From contig NZ_JAGRQH010000003.1 of NCBI RefSeq assembly GCF_018122595.1, positions 124,001 to 188,000 on the forward strand: a DNA stretch of 64,000 bases. Direction: 5' to 3'. Source of the stretch: Neokomagataea anthophila. Its GTDB lineage: Bacteria > Pseudomonadota > Alphaproteobacteria > Acetobacterales > Acetobacteraceae. A program made the position numbers and the translations under genes. The stretch's first letter is position 1; the number at the start of each line of letters is the position of its first letter. Below, piece by piece: positions 27,061 to 34,925 of the stretch. Below the pieces are notes generated by a model. It did not search any database and was not told the origin of the DNA. It saw only the letters and a program-made list of their open reading frames with translations.

Positions 27061-27845
27061 TGACGGGTTTGATCGACACACATTGCCATTTGGACCGTCT
27101 TACGGATGTGGATGGAGCGTTGAATCTAGCCCGAGAGCATGGTCTCTCGGGTATGATTACGATTGGGACACGTTTTTCGGAGGCGTCAAAGCAAATTGGT
27201 CTGGTTGCGTATGATCGGCCTGATCTGCGGGTATGGTGTGCGATTGGTACGCATCCGGACCACGTCCTGGAAGAGCCGGAAGTCACGGTTGCCGACATCG
27301 TGGCGCGGACGAATGAGCCCGGTGTAGTTGCGATTGGGGAATCTGGTCTCGATTATTTCCATGGTGAAGAGGCTGTGCGGCCTGCGCAAGCGGCCTCTTT
27401 TCGGACGCATATTGCGGCAGCACGAGAAACAGGGCTGCCGCTTGTGATCCATACGCGTCAAGCAGATGATGACACGATTGCGATTTTGGAAGACGAAAGC
27501 GGGAAGGGAGCGTTTCCGTTTCTCATCCATTGTTTTGCCTCAGGGCCGAAATTGGCGCGGGCAGCTGTGGCCTTGGGAGGATATGTCAGCTTCTCCGGCT
27601 TGCTGACGTTTCCTAAATGCGTTGAAATTCGTGAAGCAGCGCGTGAAGTGCCAGAAGATCGGCTCTTGGTGGAAACGGATAGTCCTTTTTTGGCGCCTGT
27701 GCCGAAGCGTGGGAAGCCCAATACGCCGGGTTATGTGAAATATACAGCCGAATGCCTTGCGCGTGAGCGTGGGGTGTCGTTGGATGAGATCACAGCACTA
27801 ACAACGGCAAATGCACGTCGTTTATTCCGGAGGATAGCCCCGTGA
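27060..27845 (+). CDS. TatD-family metal-dependent hydrolase
   Basis: A 261-residue TatD/YcfH deoxyribonuclease-like TIM-barrel enzyme. Metal ligands are visible in 'LIDTHCHLD' (H7, H9), 'AIGESGLDYF' (Glu), 'PLVIHTRQADDDT' and 'PFLIHCFASG' (His), and 'LLVETDSPFLAP' (Asp). Members are 3'-5' exonucleases thought to process damaged DNA or RNA. It is coupled to metG by a one-base overlap and to the following hydrolase by GTGA; metG-tatD-MBL is a frequent bacterial order. Confidence 0.93.
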   Translation: MTGLIDTHCHLDRLTDVDGALNLAREHGLSGMITIGTRFSEASKQIGLVAYDRPDLRVWCAIGTHPDHVLEEPEVTVADIVARTNEPGVVAIGESGLDYFHGEEAVRPAQAASFRTHIAAARETGLPLVIHTRQADDDTIAILEDESGKGAFPFLIHCFASGPKLARAAVALGGYVSFSGLLTFPKCVEIREAAREVPEDRLLVETDSPFLAPVPKRGKPNTPGYVKYTAECLARERGVSLDEITALTTANARRLFRRIAP

Positions 27846-28672
27846 AGATTACGGTTCTCGGTTGTGGTGGCTCAGCAGGTGTTCCCATGCTTGGTGGTGT
27901 GGAGGGCTCCTTGACAGGGTTATGGGGGCGCTGTGATCCTCAAAACCCACGCAATCGTAGAACACGGTCTTCTATCGTTATTGAAGGGGATGAGCCGTAT
28001 TATCCAGACACGATGGATGGTGCCGGTGAGGGGGGCTTTCGTCTCTTGGTGGATTCAGGGCCGGACTTTAGAAGTCAGATGCTGGATCATGGGTTGAGTC
28101 GTATTGATGCTGTGTTGTTTACGCATCCTCATAGCGATCATACGAGTGGCTTGGATGAGTTGCGTTCTATCAACCGTGTTTTGAAGGCCGCTTTGCCGCT
28201 TTATGCGCGGCAAGATGTGCTGGATGAACTCAAGCAGCGCTTTGAATATGCATTCACGCCATGGACTGGGCCCGGATACTTCCGGCCGGTTTTTGATGAG
28301 CATTTGGTGCATGCGGGGGATACGCTCTTTCTGCCGGGGCTTCAGGCGAAATTGTTTGAGCAACGTCATGGTAAGATCACGACTGTTGGTATGCGTTTAG
28401 GGGACTTCGCTTATTGTACAGATGTCGAAACCCTTTCAGAAGATGCACTGATTGCGCTGGAAGGGGTTGATACCTGGCTTGTCGATTGTTTTCAGTACAA
28501 AGAGCATCCGGCCCATGGTTGGTTAGAGCGTGTTTTGGAATGGCGTGAGCGTATTGGTGCGCGGCGTACAATTTTGACACATATGGGCCCGGAGATGGAT
28601 TACGAGACGTTGTGTCGTGATCTCCCGCAGGGTGTTGAGCCTGCTTATGATGGTATGGTGATTACACTCTAA
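27842..28672 (+). CDS. MBL-fold metallo-hydrolase (PhnP-like)
   Basis: A 276-residue metallo-beta-lactamase-fold protein. The start 'MKITVLGCGGSAGVPMLGG' and 'LLVDSGPDFRSQMLDHGLSRIDAVLFTHPHSDHTSGLDELRSIN' give the HxHxDH metal motif; later ligands are in 'FAYCTDVETL' (Asp) and 'ILTHMGPEMDY' (His). The layout fits the PhnP/cyclic phosphodiesterase-like group, but no phosphonate genes are near. The start is GTG overlapping the tatD stop. It is the last gene of the cluster running from 20.7 kb; no T-rich terminator follows directly. Confidence 0.88.
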   Translation: MKITVLGCGGSAGVPMLGGVEGSLTGLWGRCDPQNPRNRRTRSSIVIEGDEPYYPDTMDGAGEGGFRLLVDSGPDFRSQMLDHGLSRIDAVLFTHPHSDHTSGLDELRSINRVLKAALPLYARQDVLDELKQRFEYAFTPWTGPGYFRPVFDEHLVHAGDTLFLPGLQAKLFEQRHGKITTVGMRLGDFAYCTDVETLSEDALIALEGVDTWLVDCFQYKEHPAHGWLERVLEWRERIGARRTILTHMGPEMDYETLCRDLPQGVEPAYDGMVITL

Positions 28673-28731
28673 ATGGCTAAGGAATTGGTGTGTTTTTGTG
28701 AGAAAATGGCTGATTTCTCATATTCAAGTTG

Positions 28732-28749
28732 GCATAATATATATTATGC
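28732..28749. repeat. 18-bp perfect AT-rich palindrome
   Basis: GCATAATATATATTATGC reads identically on both strands, 60 bases after the MBL hydrolase stop. It could be an operator or a cruciform; no function is known. Confidence 0.6.
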
Positions 28750-28906
28750 GACAAACCTCGATCTGAAAAATATACCCTTTCCTCGGTGTATTCCATTATC
28801 TCTGTCCGTGCATACGCTGGTTATAGCTGCAACGGATATTCGTTTTGATCGTATGGCTTCAAAACTGAGCTGTTTATTGGCTTGGTTTGATGGGAATGTC
28901 TGATTA

Positions 28907-29074
28907 ATGGCAATTTGCCATAGGTTCTTTGTGGGGCGAATTCGTACTTTAGGACAAAATGCCACAACGCTATCAATGGCAAAATGCCATTGGATAATTT
29001 ATGGCATTTTGCCACTCTCGTAAAAGTGACTTGTGGCATTTTGTCCTAATTGGTGCGTGTGGCATTTTGCCATT
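28907..29074. repeat. array of six palindromic TGGCAnnnTGCCA-type sites
   Basis: Six related 15-mers start at 28907 (ATGGCAATTTGCCAT), 28951 (AGGACAAAATGCCAC), 28976 (ATGGCAAAATGCCAT), 29001 (ATGGCATTTTGCCAC), 29033 (GTGGCATTTTGTCCT) and 29059 (GTGGCATTTTGCCAT). Centre distances are 44, 25, 25, 32 and 26 bp. The second and fifth copies are embedded in a perfect 19-bp inverted repeat, TTAGGACAAAATGCCACAA (28949-28967) against 29031-29049, and the third and fourth pair over 13 bp inside it. The array ends about 87 bases before the transporter start. It looks like a multi-site operator or a nested hairpin (inference). Confidence 0.8.
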
Positions 29075-29160
29075 CATCTCCCCTCCCTCTTTACCTCTCT
29101 GCAGGTTCCACCTACGGACATGCTCTGCATGTTTTATCCCTGCTGGACCGAGGAACTCCC

Positions 29161-30561
29161 TTGAGCGAATTACCAATTGAAGGTGTGACGGCAGAACGCC
29201 GCGCTGCACCTATGATGACGACTGGCCCGCAATTGTTTGGCCATCCATTGGGTTTGTGGTTTTTGATTGCTACAGAAGTCTGCGTTGCGTTTTCGCAGTA
29301 TGGGTTGCAGTCCATCTTTGTGTTGTATTTGACCAACGCATTGTTGCAGCCCGGTCACATTGAGCATGTGGTTGGTTTTGGTGCTTTGGCGGCCTGCGTG
29401 AAAGCTATTTACGCACCAATTGGCACGAAAGCGATGGCTGCGGGTATTACGGGCCTTTTCCTAACGCTGATTTTCGCTGTTCCTTTGTTAGGTGGCATTG
29501 TTGCGGATCGGCTATTGGGACGAACGCGGACGATTATTCTGGGTGTGGTTTTGCTCACCTGCGGGCATTTACTCATGTCCTTTGAGTGGAGCTTTGTGTT
29601 TGCACTGATTTGCTTGATTGCGGGATTCGGTGCTGCCGGTGGTATGAAAGCGCAAATTGGTGGGCTGTATGCGGTTGAGGACCCTCGGCGTTCAGAAGCG
29701 TATCAGTATTTTCAACTTCTCTTTCAGACGGCCCCTATTGTCTCCCCTCTTATCTGCGGGGCTTTGGCCGCACGTGCTTGGCACTGGGGTTTCTTAGCCG
29801 CAGGTTTGGGAATGTTGGTAGGCATGGTGATTTATCTGGCTGGCCTGAAGTGGCTACCGACTGAAGCGCCGCTCAAAGAGCGTAAAACAATACGCGTAGC
29901 TTTGACCCGACAAGAGCGCCGTTCGGCGATTGGGTTAGTTTTGATTCTGCCAGTTTTAGCTTTGGCCGCCCTGCCCAACCAGGAAATTTTTGATGGGTAC
30001 ATGCTCTGGGCGCAGGAGCATTATCAACTCAAGCTGTTTGGTTGGGATTTTCCGGTCAGTAGTCTTATTTCTTTAGATGCCGTGATTAGCACGTTAACGG
30101 CCATATGGGTGCTGGCTTTCTGGCGTTGGTATGCACGTTTTTGGAAAGATCCGGCTGAGATTACCAAGGTGGCGATTGGTACAATTATCGCAGGGTTTGG
30201 TCCTTTATGTCTTATCGTGGGGGAAGTTTTTTCACCGGGTATGCATGCGATGAGTCCGCTTTGGGGAATTGCGTTCCATACGTTTAATGATATTGGCTTT
30301 GGCATGAATTACGCGATTGGGATGGCGATGTTCTCACGCGTTGCGCCAGCGAGCTTGAACACTATTTTGGTCGCCGCTTTTGTGCTTCATCTTGCTGTGG
30401 CGAATTTGATTGTTGGTAAGCTTTCCACGTTGATTGACCGTATTCCAGATTTAACGTTCTGGTGGTTACACACGGGGGCGGCATTTGCCGGGGGAGCTGT
30501 GCTGCTTCTATGTGCGATTTTCTTTAAGGATGTCTTTGATCCGACAGGAAAAGACGCTTAA
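29161..30561 (+). CDS. POT/PTR-family transporter with degenerate ExxER motif
   Basis: About 466 residues with some 12-14 hydrophobic helices. The proton-dependent oligopeptide transporter family is indicated by 'HPLGLWFLIATEVCVAFSQYGLQSIFVLYLT' (helix 1) and 'PLLGGIVADRLLGRTRTIILG' (helix 2-3 loop). The proton-coupling ExxERF.YY motif is altered: Glu39 is kept, but the positions normally E and R/K are Val42 and Ala43, and one Tyr is Gln46. Substrate and coupling are therefore uncertain. TTG at 29161 has AGGA seven bases upstream and is preferred; the open frame reaches 29050, and an ATG at 29212 lacks a ribosome-binding site. The palindrome array lies just upstream. Confidence 0.8.
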   Translation: MSELPIEGVTAERRAAPMMTTGPQLFGHPLGLWFLIATEVCVAFSQYGLQSIFVLYLTNALLQPGHIEHVVGFGALAACVKAIYAPIGTKAMAAGITGLFLTLIFAVPLLGGIVADRLLGRTRTIILGVVLLTCGHLLMSFEWSFVFALICLIAGFGAAGGMKAQIGGLYAVEDPRRSEAYQYFQLLFQTAPIVSPLICGALAARAWHWGFLAAGLGMLVGMVIYLAGLKWLPTEAPLKERKTIRVALTRQERRSAIGLVLILPVLALAALPNQEIFDGYMLWAQEHYQLKLFGWDFPVSSLISLDAVISTLTAIWVLAFWRWYARFWKDPAEITKVAIGTIIAGFGPLCLIVGEVFSPGMHAMSPLWGIAFHTFNDIGFGMNYAIGMAMFSRVAPASLNTILVAAFVLHLAVANLIVGKLSTLIDRIPDLTFWWLHTGAAFAGGAVLLLCAIFFKDVFDPTGKDA

Positions 30562-30568
30562 GCTAGTG

Positions 30569-30600
30569 AAAACCCCGCTCCTCATCGAGCGGGGTTTTTT
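30569..30600. terminator. bidirectional intrinsic terminator
   Basis: AACCCCGCTC (30571-30580) and GAGCGGGGTT (30587-30596) form a ten-base stem with A and T runs on either side, between the convergent transporter and antiporter genes. Confidence 0.9.
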
Positions 30601-30601
30601 A

Positions 30602-33172
30602 TTATGGTTTGGGGTGAATTAGGTGCTTAAGATCTTGGGTCGGTGCTAGTCGGCTTCCCTCTTCTCTATGCACGACATATGCTTCCAACGTGCCGTCAGA
30701 ACGCATACTGCTCCGCATTAGAACGGTACGGCGTACGATAGGATAGTGACGGACTATTTTTTCAAAAATGGGGCGTGGGATCGCTAACAGATGCCCAAAC
30801 TGTAGGGAGCGTACAGTGCCGGGAATACGGCTGTCTTCCAGAACAGAGGTTGCGCCGATAAGGTCGCCGCTGCCGAAGAGAATATCTTGTTCCCCCAAAT
30901 GCGCTTCTGCCAAACCCGCCACTTGCGCGTAAACTACTTTTGGGTGCTGGCCGCGGCGAAAGAGAACCTCTCCGGGGGAAACAAATTGGAGAGAGACGCG
31001 TCTGGAGAGCTTGTGTAAGACAGCATCAGGCACGCCGTTAAAGGCGGCAAAGGCTCGAAGGCGCTGTTCAATCCCGCTCTTTAGGTTAAAGCGTAGAGGC
31101 GTATTGAGGCGTTCGCGGCGTGTTTCGATATCGCGGTGGAGTTCTCGGTGAACTTCTTCTGAAATAAGATTATCCGATGCGAGTGCACCGTATTCTTCAT
31201 CTTCAAGGCGTAGTGCAATCTGCCGCAAAATGCGGCTTTCGAGTGCTTCTGAATAGCCTGAATAATGCAGTCTCAGGGTTTCGAGTGCATCATCGAGGAG
31301 TTTACGCTGGCGCCCCAAGACTTCCGAGACGATTTCGGTGATACGTGGCCCTAAGGTAGGTTCTAAGCGTTGGCGCACGAAGCGTTGTAAGGAAAGCGAG
31401 ACGAGATGTGCAATAATGAGCATCTCAAAGCGCTCCATCATGCAGGCGATGAGCGGTTGATCAATATGTAAATGGCTATGCAGTGCTTGTGCGATGCGAA
31501 AGCGCAATGTGGGTTTGAGGCGTTTTTTCAGTGCACGGACATAGCCATAGCGCCCTTCTAAATGTGCGCCATCAGCCATAGATTCCGCCGTGCGGAGTAG
31601 TGTTTCCATCACGCGGCGTGAGAGACCCTGAATACGAAAGAGGTCTAACAGTAAGGAGCGCTCTTGGTTGGCAAGGGTGATGAGCGCGATGTTAACACGC
31701 GCGCGGTCTCCCAGAACCGTTTCGAAATTATTGGCTGCCCTCTCCCGTTCAGCACGTTTTTCGATACGGCTGATAACGCCATTACGGGTTTTTTCGCTAA
31801 AGCCTAATTCGTCAGATATTTGGCGTGTGCGTTGCGCGACGGTCCCAAGGCCGATGGCGAGAATTTGTTGTCGGATGGCTTGGTCAACGGGTGAAAGCTG
31901 ATCGAGCTTTAAGAAGAGGACTAAAGAACGCAGAGTTGTTCCGTTGACCAGCAGTGTGATGAGGACAAAGCCGGTCGCGATGATCCCGATGAAGTGAGCG
32001 ACAGGGCTAGAAACGCTTTGGTTTTCGGTAACAGCCAGTGCCAAAGCGAGGGTAATTGCGCCACGTAGTCCCCCCCAGACCATGGTGAGTTTAAAGGGGG
32101 TTGGTACGGCTGGGGAAAGTTTGGTGATTGCCAAGAGTGGAAGCATACCGAAGACGACCGCACCACGCGCGAGCAGTCCGGCAACAGAGGCGATGAGGAT
32201 TAAGACGCAATCCCAGCGCGTCATGCCGATCATGAGGCGTGGCACCAGCATGGCTGCGAGTAAAAACACGAGGGAGCCAGCCCAGTAGACCAGTTGCTCC
32301 CACATTTCATTCAGTGAGCGCCATACTTGTGGGCGGAATGTTGACGGGCCGTAAGCGGAAATGGTCAAGCCTGCTGCCGCTGTTGCGACAACGCCGGAAA
32401 AACCGAGGAGCTCATCACACAGAATATAGACTGTATAAGGTAAGGCCAGAGTCAGGGTGATTTCAGCCGCAGCGGAGCCGCCGAGGCCTGCAATGAGCAA
32501 AAGGGTCAGGCGGGCAAGGCAAATGCCGACAATAATGGCACCACCAAAAGCGGTTAAGAACTCAAGAGCGGCATCGCCCAGTTGGATATGATGATGTGCC
32601 GTTTCTGCTGTAAGAAGAATGGTAAAAATGGCGATAGCGGCAGCATCATTCAGGAGGGCTTCTCCCTCGACCAAACGTGTGAGGCGAGATGCTGCGCCGA
32701 TTTCGCGGAAGATGCCAGCCACGGCAGAAGGGTCTGTCGTCGCGACGATGGAGCCGAGGAGTAAGCAAACAACTAAACTTTGCCCCGCGAATGGGTAAAG
32801 CGCGAGGCCGATTGTTGCTGTGGAGACAATGACAGCTACGACGGCCAGAAGCAGGACGGTAGCTGTTTCTTGTGCAAGACGCCGGACATCAATGCCCATC
32901 GCGCCGTGAAAGACGAGAATGGGTAAGAAAATCAGCAGAAAGGCTTCACTATTGATGGGAAAATAGATGAGGGCTTCGGCTGCACCATCCAGCAAATCGG
33001 TTGCCGATGAGCGAATGATGAGAGAAGCCGCGCCACCTAAGATAATCCCAGCCAGCGCGAGGAGAACAGCCTCAGAAATGACGAGTTTTTTCGCCAAAGG
33101 TTGAATGAGGCTGACAATCGTGAGCAGGAACGCGAGCGCGAGAAGAATGGCTGCGAGCCCGGTCACCATCAT
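30602..33172 (-). CDS. CPA1-type cation/proton antiporter with C-terminal cyclic-nucleotide-binding-like domain
   Basis: An 856-residue protein. Residues 1 to about 410 form 12 membrane helices of a NhaP-like Na+(K+)/H+ antiporter, with 'VATTDPSAVAGIFREIGA' and the ion-binding ND pair in 'EGEALLNDAAAIAIFTILL'. A long charged helical region (about 420-690) follows. Near the C-terminus 'VSLQFVSPGEVLFRRGQHPKVVYAQVAGLAEAHLGEQDILFGSGDLIGATSVLED' is a cyclic-nucleotide-binding (CAP-ED) fold; the canonical phosphate-binding RxA is not obvious, so ligand binding is uncertain. It probably supports pH or ion homeostasis under acid production (inference). Start: two adjacent ATGs, GGAG about ten bases upstream. 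Confidence 0.87.
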   Translation of the reverse strand: MMVTGLAAILLALAFLLTIVSLIQPLAKKLVISEAVLLALAGIILGGAASLIIRSSATDLLDGAAEALIYFPINSEAFLLIFLPILVFHGAMGIDVRRLAQETATVLLLAVVAVIVSTATIGLALYPFAGQSLVVCLLLGSIVATTDPSAVAGIFREIGAASRLTRLVEGEALLNDAAAIAIFTILLTAETAHHHIQLGDAALEFLTAFGGAIIVGICLARLTLLLIAGLGGSAAAEITLTLALPYTVYILCDELLGFSGVVATAAAGLTISAYGPSTFRPQVWRSLNEMWEQLVYWAGSLVFLLAAMLVPRLMIGMTRWDCVLILIASVAGLLARGAVVFGMLPLLAITKLSPAVPTPFKLTMVWGGLRGAITLALALAVTENQSVSSPVAHFIGIIATGFVLITLLVNGTTLRSLVLFLKLDQLSPVDQAIRQQILAIGLGTVAQRTRQISDELGFSEKTRNGVISRIEKRAERERAANNFETVLGDRARVNIALITLANQERSLLLDLFRIQGLSRRVMETLLRTAESMADGAHLEGRYGYVRALKKRLKPTLRFRIAQALHSHLHIDQPLIACMMERFEMLIIAHLVSLSLQRFVRQRLEPTLGPRITEIVSEVLGRQRKLLDDALETLRLHYSGYSEALESRILRQIALRLEDEEYGALASDNLISEEVHRELHRDIETRRERLNTPLRFNLKSGIEQRLRAFAAFNGVPDAVLHKLSRRVSLQFVSPGEVLFRRGQHPKVVYAQVAGLAEAHLGEQDILFGSGDLIGATSVLEDSRIPGTVRSLQFGHLLAIPRPIFEKIVRHYPIVRRTVLMRSSMRSDGTLEAYVVHREEGSRLAPTQDLKHLIHPKP

Positions 33173-33302
33173 AATGTTATTCTCTCCGCCTCTGTGTGAA
33201 TATGCCTTACACCCTACTGGGCCCCGGTATGGCGGGGAAGTCTTGTTTGCAGGAGATCACGTCAATTCCGGGGCAAGACTGTGTTAGAATGTGTATGTGT
33301 GT

Positions 33303-33923
33303 TTAAAGTGCTTCATCTGCTACCTTTAACCAACGCTGAACCTGGGTTTCGGGTTCATCATGGCGGATAAAATTACTGACAGCTGAAACGCTATGGGCAC
33401 CGGCTTGTAAGCACTGTGGCATGCGTTCCAGTGTAATACCGCCAATGGCCACCAATGGAGTTTTGTCACAGAGCTTACGCCATTCAGTTAATTTGGCGAC
33501 GCCTTGTGGGCCAAAGGCCATTTTTTTCAGTTTCGTTTCCCAGATTGGGCCCAGTGCAACGTAATCAGGCTTGCAAGCTAAGGCACGTTCTAATTCGGGA
33601 TAAGAATGGGTCGAGAGGCCAAAAGCGATATTGGCAGCGCGAATAGCGTCAAGATCAGCGGTATCAAGGTCTTCTTGGCCGAGATGGACCCATGGGTAAC
33701 CGAGTTCGAGGGCGAGTTCCCAGTAGTCGTTTAACACGAGTGTGACGTTATGGCGGGCCGCAAGGGTCAGGCCTTCTTCGGCTTGTGCGCGAAGGTCTTC
33801 AGCTGAAAGATCTTTCAGCCGTAATTGGATAAACCGTGCGCCAGCACCTCCTAGCCGTTCAACCCAACGTGGATGGTCGACAATAGGGTAAATGCGTGAT
33901 GGTAAGGTAGAAGAGGTATTCAT
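33303..33923 (-). CDS. thiE: thiamine phosphate synthase
   Basis: Joins HMP-diphosphate and thiazole phosphate to thiamine phosphate. The 206-residue TIM barrel shows '[11 protein letters not shown]', '[16 protein letters not shown]', '[13 protein letters not shown]', '[15 protein letters not shown]', '[16 protein letters not shown]' and '[28 protein letters not shown]', all in family order; the usual NDR is NDY here, and the pyrophosphate loop is somewhat divergent. It is last in the thiOSGE order; its ATG overlaps the thiG stop by four bases. Confidence 0.93.
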   Translation of the reverse strand: MNTSSTLPSRIYPIVDHPRWVERLGGAGARFIQLRLKDLSAEDLRAQAEEGLTLAARHNVTLVLNDYWELALELGYPWVHLGQEDLDTADLDAIRAANIAFGLSTHSYPELERALACKPDYVALGPIWETKLKKMAFGPQGVAKLTEWRKLCDKTPLVAIGGITLERMPQCLQAGAHSVSAVSNFIRHDEPETQVQRWLKVADEAL

Positions 33924-34699
33924 TCGACAGCAAGCCCCCGGGCAAGACCAAGTGTTGGGGTGGATGGAACGGCCATATCGCGTTCTTCAATTGGTTGTGC
34001 AGCATAGCCTGCTAAACCAGCATCACAAGCAAGGCGGAAAGCCTCGCCCATGCGTACGGGGTCTCCCGCTTTTGCGACGGCTGTATTGATGAGAACAGCA
34101 TCAAAACCGAGTTCAAACGCCATAGTAGCATGTGAAGGACGGCCAATCCCTGCATCAATGACCATGGGAATAGTGGGGAAATGTGCTCGTAAGGCTCTAA
34201 GGCCGAAAATGTTATTGAGGCCGCGTCCCGAACCGATGGGGGCACCCCATGGCATGAGTACTTCGGCACCTGCCTTCAACAGGCGTTCGGCTGTGACGAG
34301 GTCTTCTGTGGTGTAGGGAAAGACTTTGAAGCCATCTTCTGTAAGGATGCGTGTGGCTTCGACAAGACCAAAAACATCAGGCTGGAGTAAATCCCCCTGC
34401 CCGATGACTTCGAGTTTTACCCAGTCGGTTCCAAAAATCTCACGTGCCATATGTGCTGTTGTGACCGCTTCACGGACACCGTGGCAGCCTGCTGTATTCG
34501 GAAGGATATGGACACCGAGGCTCTTTACGAGAGACCAGAAGGCCTGTCCCGCTTGGGCACCAGCGGCTTCGCGGCGCAAAGATACAGTGACGACGGAGGC
34601 TTTTGAGGCTTCGACAGACTGTGCCAGCAATGCGGGGCTGTCATACTGCGCTGTGCCTAGCATGAGGCGTGAGGAGAGTTGTGTTCCGTAAAATTCCAT
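33920..34699 (-). CDS. thiG: thiazole synthase
   Basis: Forms the thiazole ring from deoxyxylulose phosphate, dehydroglycine and ThiS-thiocarboxylate. 259 residues: '[19 protein letters not shown]' at the N-terminus, the Schiff-base lysine in '[11 protein letters not shown]' (about residue 93), '[38 protein letters not shown]' and '[38 protein letters not shown]'. The three-base gap to thiS and four-base overlap with thiE support a single transcript. Dehydroglycine would come from ThiO in the same operon. Confidence 0.97.
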   Translation of the reverse strand: MEFYGTQLSSRLMLGTAQYDSPALLAQSVEASKASVVTVSLRREAAGAQAGQAFWSLVKSLGVHILPNTAGCHGVREAVTTAHMAREIFGTDWVKLEVIGQGDLLQPDVFGLVEATRILTEDGFKVFPYTTEDLVTAERLLKAGAEVLMPWGAPIGSGRGLNNIFGLRALRAHFPTIPMVIDAGIGRPSHATMAFELGFDAVLINTAVAKAGDPVRMGEAFRLACDAGLAGYAAQPIEERDMAVPSTPTLGLARGLAVE

Positions 34700-34702
34700 G
34701 TC

Positions 34703-34900
34703 TCAGCCTCCCTGCATTGGCGCGAGAACCTCGAGGGAGGCCCCTTCCGTAATGGTCACGGTATCACGTTGGCTGGCGGGTATGAAGGTGCCGTTCAGTG
34801 CGGTGGCAATACGTGCGCCGCCATAGCCAAGTTCGTTCAGGATGGTCGCGAGAGTGGTGTTTGTAACCTCACGCTGCTCATCATTGACCAAGATACGCAT
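34703..34900 (-). CDS. thiS: sulfur carrier protein ThiS
   Basis: A 65-residue ubiquitin-like carrier ending in the required Gly-Gly (MQGG); its C-terminal thiocarboxylate gives the sulfur of the thiazole. 'MRILVNDEQREV....ATILNELGYGGARIATALNGTFIPASQRDTVTI' matches the family. No thiF adenylyltransferase gene is in the window, so a ThiF/MoeB elsewhere must activate it. Confidence 0.95.
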   Translation of the reverse strand: MRILVNDEQREVTNTTLATILNELGYGGARIATALNGTFIPASQRDTVTITEGASLEVLAPMQGG

Positions 34901-34925
34901 AATGAAAAACTCTCCTCAGGCCGTA

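Larger units (their letters stand above)
28673..29160. other. gene-free AT-rich region with palindromes
   Basis: About 490 bases between the MBL hydrolase and the POT transporter. A 76-codon open frame (28673-28903) has no recognisable similarity and was not called. The stretch holds an 18-bp AT palindrome (28732), an array of six palindromic 15-mers (28907-29074), a pyrimidine-rich segment (29075-29100) and a small hairpin ACATGC/GCATGT (29118-29132) before the transporter start. It is visibly richer in A and T than its neighbours. Confidence 0.7.

Noticed and set aside
28673-28903. 76-codon open frame downstream of the MBL hydrolase
   Set aside because: No ribosome-binding site, no recognisable similarity, and it lies in an AT-rich palindrome-bearing region.
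28907-29074. CRISPR-like array
   Set aside because: Repeats are only about 15 bp, self-palindromic and variable, spacers are 10-30 bases and irregular, and there are no cas genes.
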